Below, one piece after another: positions 1 through 6,180 of a DNA stretch of 19,484 nt (its first letter is position 1; the number at the start of each line of letters is the position of its first letter). The notes beneath the pieces were generated by a model. It did not search any database. It was given only the letters and a program-made list of their open reading frames with translations, and was not told where the DNA came from. This DNA is from DASPKX01 sp035627835 (GTDB lineage: Bacteria > Verrucomicrobiota > Verrucomicrobiia > Limisphaerales > SXQI01), in NCBI GenBank assembly GCA_035627835.1, contig DASPKX010000174.1, positions 1 through 19,484 of the forward strand, read 5' to 3'. Made by a program: the position numbers and the translations under genes.

Positions 1-811
1 GCACGGTGGAATACTTGATTTCCGCCCCGTCCATCGCGATCAGTTCCACGACAGCAGCATGGAGTTGGTTGGTGTCGCGCATGGGCGCGGTGCAACCTTC
101 CAGGTAGCTCACGTAGCTGTTGTCCTCGGCAACGATGAGCGTGCGCTCAAACTGGCCGGTCTCGGCAGCGTTGATGCGGAAGTAAGTGGACAGCTCCATC
201 GGGCAGCGAACGCCCTTCGGAATGAAGCAAAAGCTGCCGTCACTGAACACCGCGGAATTCAAGGCTGCATAATAGTTGTCCGTGTACGGAACGACCGACC
301 CGAGATACTTCTCGATCAGCTCCGGATACTTAGCCACCGCATCGGAAAATGAGCCGAAAATGACGCCCATTTCCAGCAACTTGCTTTTGAAAGTCGTTGC
401 AACCGACACGCTATCAAACACCGCGTCCACCGCCACACCCGCCAAGCGCTCCTGCTCACGAAGAGGAATGCCGAGCTTATTGTAAGTCTCAATCAGCTTC
501 GGATCGACCTCATCCAGGCTTTTGGGCCCGTCGGTCTTTTGCTTCGGAGCGGAGTAATAGCGCAGATCTTGGAAATCGATCTTCGGATAATGGACGTTCG
601 GCCAGGCTGGCTCCTTCATGGTCTGCCAGTGGCGATACGCCTTGAGACGGAAGTTCAGGAGAAACTCCGGCTCATTCTTCTTCTTGGAGATGAAGCGGAC
701 GATCTCTTCGTTCAGCCCTTTAGGGGCCTCGTCGCGCTCGATATCAGTGACAAAGCCCCACTGATACTCCTTCTTAACAAACTCCTGAATTGTGTCGGTT
801 GATGAACTCAT
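1..811 (-). CDS. sufB: SufB, Fe-S cluster assembly scaffold subunit (3' end beyond window)
   Basis: The reverse-strand frame from the ATG at 809-811 runs open to base 1 and gives 270 residues. They match the SufB family from the start, MSSSTDTIQEFVKKEYQWGF, through KYLGSVVPYTDNYYAALNSA, FCFIPKGVRCPMELSTYFRI, ETGQFERTLIVAEDNSYVSY and LEGCTAPMRDTNQLHAAVVE. SufB is the cytoplasmic scaffold of the SufBCD complex, where Fe-S clusters are built from sulfur delivered by a desulfurase. Full-length SufB is about 470-480 residues, so roughly 200 C-terminal residues lie outside, and sufC or sufD may follow there. No Shine-Dalgarno is evident. The start is chosen because it opens the conserved N-terminus. 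A GC-rich hairpin lies 11 bp upstream of the start and a Fur-like palindrome about 120 bp further. The family call is secure; the operon arrangement is not visible. Confidence 0.95.
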   Translation of the reverse strand, partial: MSSSTDTIQEFVKKEYQWGFVTDIERDEAPKGLNEEIVRFISKKKNEPEFLLNFRLKAYRHWQTMKEPAWPNVHYPKIDFQDLRYYSAPKQKTDGPKSLDEVDPKLIETYNKLGIPLREQERLAGVAVDAVFDSVSVATTFKSKLLEMGVIFGSFSDAVAKYPELIEKYLGSVVPYTDNYYAALNSAVFSDGSFCFIPKGVRCPMELSTYFRINAAETGQFERTLIVAEDNSYVSYLEGCTAPMRDTNQLHAAVVELIAMDGAEIKYSTV

Positions 812-821
812 TGTTCTGGAA

Positions 822-841
822 AGCCGGGAAGCAGCCCGGCT
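822..841 (-). promoter_or_regulatory. Hairpin in the sufB leader
   Basis: Reading toward sufB, AGCCGGG and CCCGGCT form a perfect 7-bp, very GC-rich stem around a 6-nt loop. It ends 10 nt before the ATG, so it covers the place where a ribosome binding site would lie. There is no U-tract, so an intrinsic terminator is unlikely. It could modulate translation or mRNA stability of sufB, but that is inference from position only. Confidence 0.35.
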
Positions 842-932
842 GAGGAACCTGATCAGCCTTTCAAGCCTTGAACACGGCGGCCTTTTGAGGAAAGCAGCGC
901 TCTGTCAGGTGAATCGGGCTGATAAAACCATC

Positions 933-958
933 CATTCTTATTTAGAATGATTCTAAAT
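933..958 (-). promoter_or_regulatory. Fur-family-like operator upstream of sufB
   Basis: Bases 940-958 read ATTTAGAATGATTCTAAAT, a perfect 9-1-9 inverted repeat. Its core TTAGAAT-n-ATTCTAA has the 7-1-7 layout known for Fur, PerR and Zur boxes (the PerR consensus is TTATAATnATTATAA). A second overlapping dyad, CATTCT (933-938) with AGAATG (944-949), extends it, as with paired Fur-family dimers. It lies about 120 bp upstream of the sufB start in an AT-rich patch inside GC-rich sequence, where a promoter would be expected. Iron- or peroxide-responsive control of suf operons is well known in other bacteria. Which regulator binds here cannot be told from the window. Confidence 0.55.
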
Positions 959-1054
959 TGGTCCCCAACCGGACCTTTGTCGAGTCTGTTTTGACGCAGG
1001 AATGCGAATGGGCCGCTAAAGCCTTGGGCCGCTCACCTAACGTCAGCAAGAATG

Positions 1055-1075
1055 GCCGGGTTCCACTTCCCCGGC
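1055..1075 (-). terminator. Weak candidate hairpin after the broken regulator gene
   Basis: GCCGGG (1055-1060) pairs with CCCGGC (1070-1075) across a 9-nt loop, 13 bp beyond the stop codon of the truncated minus-strand gene. No run of U follows on that strand, so it is at best a weak intrinsic terminator. It may also be chance in GC-rich sequence. Otherwise 812-1087 holds only the sufB leader and operator. Confidence 0.15.
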
Positions 1076-1087
1076 AGACGCCCCATG

Positions 1088-2055
1088 CTACTCCGTCGGA
1101 ATGCCGGTTGCCCGATACCGTTGGTGAGGATGTTTGGGTTGATCAGGAATCGTCATCACTAATCTTCCAGTGCGCACCATGGGTGTAATGATGGAGTTGG
1201 TGACATAATTACGATGCCTGCCGAGAAGGTTGGAAAGTTCGATGCTCCTTAATGGCTTCCATGCGCAGAGTTGCCATGCAAGATCCTGGATCGTGGAGAG
1301 CTGGGCGTGGGGTTGAAGGTGAGCGAGAGCTGTCCGGACAGGCATTGGCACGTCGCGCAAAATCACGTCTGTGTTCGCGGGCTTCACAGGTTTTGCCTCA
1401 GGCTTCACAGGTTTGGCCTCGGGCTTCACAGGTTTGATGGGCCACGACTCAAGCATTCTTTGAGTCGGGATGTAATATGTGTCGGAGCCTTTTCCTTTCT
1501 GCTCCACCAACCCATGCTGACGCAGGCGCCGGAGATGTTTACTGGCTTTCAACACGTCAACCCGGTTGAGATCACGATACCTGGCATTGTTGATCGCGCC
1601 GAGTTCCCGCAAGAACACTAAGGCCCGAGCCTCCTCATCGCTGAGGTTTAATTCGGTGAAATGAGCCAGCCACGCCCAATCCTCGGAACTTAAGAAATGG
1701 TGAAACAGGAGCGTGGGGATGAATCGGTTCCGATGGCGGTCTGATTCGAAAGTTGGCGGGGTCAGGCCCGCCTGTGCCATCAGTTCCCGCATCACTCGAA
1801 TCCCGCTGCCTTTTGTCTCAGCGAGGTTTGTTTCGTGAAGAACCGCGGCGATCAACGGGTTTCGCGTTTCCGATCCAGGCTCTCCGAGGCGGTCATCCGC
1901 GACCAGTGAATGGCCAGGATTGCGAATCTCCAGCCTGTTCGCATAACGAATGATCTGAACAGCTCCGTGAATGCGGTAACTGCGGTGCATCACGGCGTTA
2001 ACGATTGCCTCTCGAATGACGCGATCTGGGATGAGTGGCAGACGAGTTGGAAACT
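1088..2055 (-). pseudogene. 5'-truncated HATPase/winged-helix regulator (AlbA_2-type ATP-binding protein)
   Basis: The frame carries the back part of an ATP-binding regulator of the RecG-like/AlbA_2 group. In order it shows the HATPase_c_4 N-box region REAIVNAVMHRSY, then IIRYANRLEIRNPG, the glycine loop ETKGSGIRVMRELM, and a winged-helix segment around DEEARALVFLRELG. These are followed by a KPVKPEA repeat linker and a second helix-turn-helix-like tail (IELSNLLGRHRNYV). Recognisable homology starts at about 2055, directly after the TAG (2056-2058) of the upstream membrane gene. The AlbA_2 N-terminus expected in this family is absent. The only upstream in-frame starts lie inside that other gene. 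The first internal ATG, in NAVMHRSY, would remove the nucleotide-binding N-box. The remaining roughly 320 codons show no frameshift or stop, so truncation looks recent. It might still be expressed by read-in from the membrane gene, but a functional ATPase is unlikely. Confidence 0.75.
1380..1436. repeat. 21-bp tandem repeat, 2.7 copies
   Basis: A 21-bp unit beginning ggcttcacaggttt occurs at 1380-1400, 1401-1421 and partly at 1422-1436, with only a few mismatches. On the minus strand it encodes the linker KPVKPEA-KPVKPEA-KPVKPA between the two DNA-binding-like parts of the truncated regulator. In-frame 21-bp copies suggest slippage expansion of a flexible Lys/Pro linker. Confidence 0.85.
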
Positions 2056-2790
2056 CTAAACTGTGTGCGGCCATTCTTCGCCGAAGATGCTGGCGAAGAC
2101 GGCTTCTTTGGCTTTCCAGACCAGAGTCATGGTCATGGCTAGAGGCAGGAGCCCGAAGATGACGATGAATTCGAAGCGGAACCGTTCGAGAAGGCGCTGG
2201 ACCATGACCAATCCCCACGGAAGCGCGGGCAGCTCGCGCAACGCAACGTAGAGGCCGATCCCTCCCAAAAGGCCGCAGAGAAGCCAGAGGTTCATTGTGC
2301 TGAAAGCGCGGGTTTCGCTTCGGAGGGTTTCGTCCGGCAGCATGGCGGCCAGTCGGGAGAGGGCCTGGTTCAAGTTGAACAGGAAAAGGACCGCGCATAG
2401 GGCCGTCAAAGCAAAGCCAACGGCGTAGAAAGGCTCTTGCGGCGCGCGATTCCAAAAGAAGAGGAACGGGGAGAGGCCAACATTGGCGACGGCGAGCAGG
2501 CGGGCGCGCTCAAGGGCATGCTTCCAGATCCGCTCCTGTTTTTGAAAGCGGCCCATTTGCGTTAAGGCGTAAACCAGCAAACCGGTGGCCAAAAACACCG
2601 GGACAATGGAAAAAACCATTGCCGCAATTGTGCTTCCGGCGGCTGTCGTAGGGATGCGGGGGAGGTCGGCGCTTGCGGTGCGAACAGCAACGATCAGGCA
2701 AAGTGGCAACCCCCAAAAGAGGGCTGAGAGACCGCGGACAAGTTGGCCGAGTGACCGCAGGAGTTCTGCCCGTGGGGCAATGTCGGCCAT
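2056..2790 (-). CDS. Six-helix integral membrane protein of unknown function
   Basis: This 244-residue protein is not recognised by family. About six hydrophobic segments are visible, near residues 19-37, 55-77, 97-113, 121-141, 167-185 and 206-226. They are joined by basic or amphipathic loops (for example RFQKQERIWKHALERAR at 81-97), which suggests a cytoplasmic membrane protein. There are no clear catalytic motifs. The ATG at 2790 lies 19 bp after the speA stop on the same strand, so co-transcription with speA is likely. No Shine-Dalgarno is obvious. Its stop codon abuts the start of homology of the truncated regulator, so the last residues (GEEWPHTV) could in principle be altered by the event that created that junction. 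A link to arginine or polyamine metabolism rests only on position. Confidence 0.7.
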   Translation of the reverse strand: MADIAPRAELLRSLGQLVRGLSALFWGLPLCLIVAVRTASADLPRIPTTAAGSTIAAMVFSIVPVFLATGLLVYALTQMGRFQKQERIWKHALERARLLAVANVGLSPFLFFWNRAPQEPFYAVGFALTALCAVLFLFNLNQALSRLAAMLPDETLRSETRAFSTMNLWLLCGLLGGIGLYVALRELPALPWGLVMVQRLLERFRFEFIVIFGLLPLAMTMTLVWKAKEAVFASIFGEEWPHTV

Positions 2791-2809
2791 GATGGGCGGG
2801 GCGACGTGA

Positions 2810-4750
2810 TCAGAATGTTAGGTACGTGTACTCACGCAAGCCGCGCTCGTACTCGTCCAGAAGGCGCATGCCTTCATTCGGCTTAAGGCGGTCGCTCTTG
2901 ATGGCTTCATCCACTTGAGCCTTCATTTGGCGCTTCAGCTCGTTCTCATCGTATTGCACCGCGCTGAGGCACTGGACGATGGTGTTGCCCTCGATAATTT
3001 CCTCGATGTAGTAGCCGGCAGGCTCATCTGGATCCAGGAACACATGGACTTCGTTCACACGACCAAAGAGGTTGTGCAGATCGCCCATGATGTCCTGATA
3101 AGCGCCCATGAGGAAGAAGCCAAGGTAGTAAGGCTCATGCGGCCCCGCGCCGTTCCCGTTGAGCGCGTGGAGCGGCAATGTGTCGCGCACATCGCGCAGA
3201 TCGATGAACTTGTTGATCTGGCCGTCCGAATCGCAGGTGATGTCCACCAGGGTGCCTTCGCGCGTTGGTCGCGTGTCGAGGCGGCTTAACGGCATGATCG
3301 GGAAAAGCTGCCCCAAAGCCCAATGGTCGAGAAGCGATTGGAAAACGGAGAAATTGCAGAGGTATTGGTCACCTAGAGAATCTTCCAGCTTCCGAATTTC
3401 CTCTGGTATGTATGCCTGGCCAATGAAGCTCTGGACGACTTGCTGGCCAATCTCCCAGTAAAGGTTCTCGATTTTCGCTTTGTCCGACAACTCCATCAGC
3501 CCAAGCGTGAACATGTTGTGCGCATCTTCACGGCGTTCGAGGGCGTCGTGGTAGGCTTCGAGTTTGTTCAGCTTTGCGAGGTTTTTGCGTATATCGAGCA
3601 GCTCACGAACGATGGCGTGCTCGTTCTCGCCGTACTCCATCTGGAGTTCAGGGCGGAGCTTCTTAATGCCGCCGAACACCTCGACAACAAGCAGAGAGTG
3701 ATGAGCGACGATGGCGCGCCCGCTCTCGCTAACAATATCTGGATGCGGCACTTTCTCCGCGTTGCAGACGTCGGCGATGTAATAAACGATGTCGTTTGTG
3801 TACTCCTGCAGGTTGTAATTGGCGGAGCTTTCGAACGCGGAGCGGCTGCCATCGTAATCGACGGCGAGCCCGCCGCCCACGTCCACATATTGGATCTGGA
3901 AGCCCATCTTGTAGAGCTTCGCGTAGTAGCGGGTGGCTTCCTGAACCGCTTTCTTCACGGTCAAGATGTCGGGCACCTGGGAGCCAATGTGGAAATGGAT
4001 GAGCTTGAAGCAGTGCGCGAGGCCTTCGTCCTGCAGGAGCTTCGTGGCCATCATTAATTCGACCGTGCTCAGGCCGAACTTGGCGTTCTCGCCGCCGCTC
4101 TCGCTCCATTTGCCCATGCCCTTGCTGAGCAGGCGGGCGCGCATGCCAATCATGGGCTCGACCCCGACTTGCTTGGAAACGGTGATGATTTGCTTCAGCT
4201 CCTCAAGTTTCTCGACAACCATGATCACGCGTTTGCCGAGCTTGATGCCCATGAGAGCCATGCGGATGAAGCTGGCATCCTTGTAACCGTTGCAAATAAT
4301 CAGGCTCCCGCTTTGCGGCTGAAGGGCCAGGCCGGCGAAGAGTTCGGGCTTGCTGCCGACTTCCAGGCCGAATTGGTAAGGCTTGCCCGCGTCGAGGATT
4401 TCTTCAACCACCTCGCGAAGCTGGTTGACCTTGATGGGGAACACGCCCCGGTACGTTCCCTGGTAGCTGTACTCTTGAATGGACTTGCGGAAGGCGTTGT
4501 TCAACACCTGCACACGGTGGCGAAGAATGTCCTGGAACCGAATGAGCAGCGGGAATTTGAGGCCGCGGGCTTTTGCCTCTTCAAGCACGTCGAGGACATC
4601 GACGGTCGCGCCTTCATCATGGAGCGGGCGGGCAACGACGTGGCCCGCATCGTTGATGTCGAAGTACTTCGCCCCCCAGCGGTCAATGTTGTAAGTGGCC
4701 CGCGCGGCCTGGATGCTCCAGGGCGCTGTGGAATCGGCGAAATCGCTCAT
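2810..4750 (-). CDS. speA: Biosynthetic arginine decarboxylase SpeA
   Basis: The 646-residue product matches SpeA-type arginine decarboxylases throughout; E. coli SpeA is 658 residues. It is a PLP enzyme of the alanine-racemase fold (fold type III) that converts arginine to agmatine and CO2, the first step of the agmatine route to polyamines. Visible landmarks are PIKVNQ with the predicted PLP lysine K107, HIGSQ at 254-258, the phosphate-binding GGG at 292-294, SESGRA at 341-346, and CDSDG with C506, the expected active-site cysteine. No signal peptide is present, so it is cytoplasmic. The start opens the conserved N-terminal WS..A..TYNIDRWGAKYF. No other polyamine gene is in the window; the next gene downstream is a membrane protein 19 bp away. 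A candidate promoter lies in the 76-bp divergent gap. Confidence 0.95.
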   Translation of the reverse strand: MSDFADSTAPWSIQAARATYNIDRWGAKYFDINDAGHVVARPLHDEGATVDVLDVLEEAKARGLKFPLLIRFQDILRHRVQVLNNAFRKSIQEYSYQGTYRGVFPIKVNQLREVVEEILDAGKPYQFGLEVGSKPELFAGLALQPQSGSLIICNGYKDASFIRMALMGIKLGKRVIMVVEKLEELKQIITVSKQVGVEPMIGMRARLLSKGMGKWSESGGENAKFGLSTVELMMATKLLQDEGLAHCFKLIHFHIGSQVPDILTVKKAVQEATRYYAKLYKMGFQIQYVDVGGGLAVDYDGSRSAFESSANYNLQEYTNDIVYYIADVCNAEKVPHPDIVSESGRAIVAHHSLLVVEVFGGIKKLRPELQMEYGENEHAIVRELLDIRKNLAKLNKLEAYHDALERREDAHNMFTLGLMELSDKAKIENLYWEIGQQVVQSFIGQAYIPEEIRKLEDSLGDQYLCNFSVFQSLLDHWALGQLFPIMPLSRLDTRPTREGTLVDITCDSDGQINKFIDLRDVRDTLPLHALNGNGAGPHEPYYLGFFLMGAYQDIMGDLHNLFGRVNEVHVFLDPDEPAGYYIEEIIEGNTIVQCLSAVQYDENELKRQMKAQVDEAIKSDRLKPNEGMRLLDEYERGLREYTYLTF

Positions 4751-4771
4751 TCTTGTGCAAAAAGCATGCGC

Positions 4772-4799
4772 ACTATAAGGGGCTTGGCACAGAATTCAA
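4772..4799 (-). promoter_or_regulatory. Candidate sigma70-type promoter for speA
   Basis: On the minus strand, TTGAAT (4794-4799) and TATAGT (4772-4777) are separated by 16 bp. They match the -35 and -10 consensus at 4/6 and 5/6. The predicted start is near 4765, giving a leader of about 15 nt before the ATG at 4750. It sits in the short gap shared with the divergent Nif3-family gene. Sequence match only. Confidence 0.4.
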
Positions 4800-4826
4800 T
4801 ATGCGTAATGTTTTTTTCACACCGGT

Positions 4827-5585
4827 ATGCCAGCCTCTCTCCAGCGGATCGTGGAGCATTGTGAAAATCTGCTCCGAACCAGCGAGTTCAACGACTGGCC
4901 CGGGGCGGTCAACGGGCTGCAAGTGGAGAACGACGGCACGGTGACGCGCATCGCCGCCGCCGTCGATGCCACCACTTCGACGCTCCGGCTGTGCGCGGAG
5001 CAGAAAGCGGACCTGCTGATTGTTCATCATGGGCTGTTTTGGAACCCGAGCCACCCGTGGACGGGATCGCGTTACCAGCAGCTGCGAACGATGTTCAATA
5101 GCAACATCGCGGTTTACAGCTCGCACCTTCCCCTGGACGCGCATCCGGAGTTGGGCAATAACGCGCAACTGGCGGCGGCTTTGGGGTTGAAGAATTTGAA
5201 GCCGTTCTTCTTTGAGAAAGGCCGGTTCCTGGGATTTCGCGCGAAAGCTAAGCTGACGCGGCAAGAATTGGCAGATCGGTTGAACAGAGCCCTGGGGCGC
5301 CCTCCCATTGTACTACCTGGCGGGAAGGAGATTTGTCGGGAAATTGGCATCGTCACCGGCGGCGGTGGGGGTGAGATCAAGTTGGCGGCAAGCGAGGGCG
5401 TGGACACCTTCATCACGGGCGAGGGGCCGCACTACACTTACGCGATAGCCGAGGAAGCCGGAATCAATGTTTTCTACGGCGGGCACTACGCAACTGAAAC
5501 CTTCGGCGTCAAAGCGCTGGCCGAGCATCTGTCGAAGAAGTTTAAACTGCCGTGGGTGTTTTTAGATTATCCTACAGGGTTGTGA
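4827..5585 (+). CDS. Nif3/YbgI-family dinuclear metal-binding protein
   Basis: The 252-residue protein is a complete Nif3-like (YbgI, GTP cyclohydrolase I type 2 homolog) protein. Family members form toroidal hexamers with a two-metal centre per subunit; their true substrate is mostly unsettled. The expected ligands are visible: VHHG (H67, H68), PLDAHP (D104) and GGHYATE (H220, E224). The N-terminal WPGAVNGLQVEN and the C-terminal DTFITGEGPHY are also typical. The length matches the short, single-domain form without the inserted PII-like domain. No signal peptide is present, so it is probably cytoplasmic. It is transcribed divergently from speA and ends 15 bp before the convergent toxin-antitoxin remnant, so it is probably monocistronic. 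The ATG at 4827 fits the family N-terminus. The function remains open although the family call is firm. Confidence 0.9.
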   Translation: MPASLQRIVEHCENLLRTSEFNDWPGAVNGLQVENDGTVTRIAAAVDATTSTLRLCAEQKADLLIVHHGLFWNPSHPWTGSRYQQLRTMFNSNIAVYSSHLPLDAHPELGNNAQLAAALGLKNLKPFFFEKGRFLGFRAKAKLTRQELADRLNRALGRPPIVLPGGKEICREIGIVTGGGGGEIKLAASEGVDTFITGEGPHYTYAIAEEAGINVFYGGHYATETFGVKALAEHLSKKFKLPWVFLDYPTGL

Positions 5586-5600
5586 GCTGTGGTTTCGCCC

Positions 5601-5897
5601 TCAGATCAATCGTTCGCGCCAATACGTGGGGTGACGGTGCAGATGCATCACAGCCACGATAAGAATTTTGCTGGGCCGGTCCACGTAAAGCAGAGCATAC
5701 GGAAAACGTTCGACGAACCGCCTACGGACTGGGGGCGCGAACATTCGTGGAAGCGCGGGCGATCGGGCAATGGCCGCGAGCGTGGCTTCAACGCGTTCGT
5801 TGAATAGTCGGCCGAGATCAGGGTCGATATCGGTATAATATGTGAGGGCCTGGCCCTAGTCCGCCAACGCGGCGGGATGAAATGAGGTTGGCTTCAC
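5601..5897 (-). pseudogene. ParE/RelE-family toxin interrupted by an amber codon
   Basis: A GTG at 5895-5897, overlapping the antitoxin TGA, opens a 99-codon frame (stop included) that ends with TGA at 5601-5603. It reads VKPTSFHPAALAD, then TAG (5856-5858), then GQALTYYTDIDPDLGRLFNE and on through RRRFVERFPYALLYV to AVMHLHRHPTYWRERLI. This is the classic ParE/RelE toxin pattern (R-FHP-A--E, YY...P.LG..F, RFPY...Y, A..H..R.P.YW..RL). The stop replaces one residue in the first helix, so an intact toxin cannot be made without suppression or restart. The downstream 84 codons are otherwise undamaged, so the nonsense change is probably recent. The GTG/TGA overlap with the antitoxin is the usual TA operon arrangement. 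A sequencing error is the main alternative. Confidence 0.8.
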
Positions 5898-6127
5898 CGC
5901 CCGAGCAGGGCGCGCATTTGCCTGCGGACTTCCTCAAGTGGCACACCTTGAACAGCCCCTGTTTCCAAATCGCGCCATCGGTTAAGAGCTTCCTCCTTCC
6001 AAGCTTGTTCGATGTCCGCGGCAATTGACGGCTCAAGTTCAGCATGCAGCTTGTGGATGAGTTCAATCACCGCTTCGCGCGGCCATGTTCGCGTCTGGCT
6101 TAGCACTTCATCGACCGGTGTGGCCAT
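5894..6127 (-). CDS. Antitoxin, putative addiction module component family
   Basis: This 77-residue acidic/helical protein matches the putative addiction module component family (TIGR02574-like): a helical N-terminus, then EQAWKEEALNRWRDLETGAV and a C-terminal VPLEEVRRQMRALLGR. Such proteins are the unstable antitoxin partners of ParE/RelE toxins, which they bind and neutralise; the complex often represses its own operon. The gene is intact and its TGA overlaps the GTG of the ParE-like frame, which carries a nonsense codon, so the antitoxin may now be an orphan. The ATG at 6127 lies 53 bp downstream of the Tm-1-like gene on the same strand. A separate promoter is possible but not clear, and no strong Shine-Dalgarno was found. 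Confidence 0.85.
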   Translation of the reverse strand: MATPVDEVLSQTRTWPREAVIELIHKLHAELEPSIAADIEQAWKEEALNRWRDLETGAVQGVPLEEVRRQMRALLGR

Positions 6128-6180
6128 GCCGTAAGGTACTTCGGAGGAACCTCTGTTTCAATGCCAACTCGCGCCCACTC

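Noticed and set aside
958..1188. A 76-residue plus-strand open frame beside the Fur-like palindrome, considered as a divergent regulator gene
   Set aside because: It has no recognisable domain or Shine-Dalgarno, and it overlaps the 3' end of the truncated minus-strand gene.
1380..1436. Direct repeats considered as a CRISPR array
   Set aside because: The copies are contiguous 21-bp units without spacers and encode an in-frame KPVKPEA linker.
2056..2455. Extension of the truncated regulator to a 455-residue protein starting at 2455
   Set aside because: The first roughly 133 residues are an out-of-frame reading of the membrane protein gene with Arg/Pro-rich nonsense composition; homology begins only near 2055.
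4781..4805. TTGGCAC near 4784 as a sigma54 promoter for the Nif3-family gene
   Set aside because: The required GC element about 10 bases after the GG is missing; the next GC is 15 bases away.
3440..4864. Antisense open frames of 205 and 231 codons opposite speA
   Set aside because: They are shadows of the conserved speA frame, have no family match, and one runs across the divergent gap into the Nif3-family gene.
5589..5807. A 72-residue plus-strand open frame after the Nif3-family gene
   Set aside because: It lies opposite the ParE-like toxin frame, which carries the recognisable motifs; the plus-strand reading has none.
5818..6066. An 82-residue minus-strand frame covering the antitoxin-toxin junction
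   Set aside because: It is an alternative frame of the antitoxin and toxin genes and resembles no protein family; the family motifs are in the other two frames.
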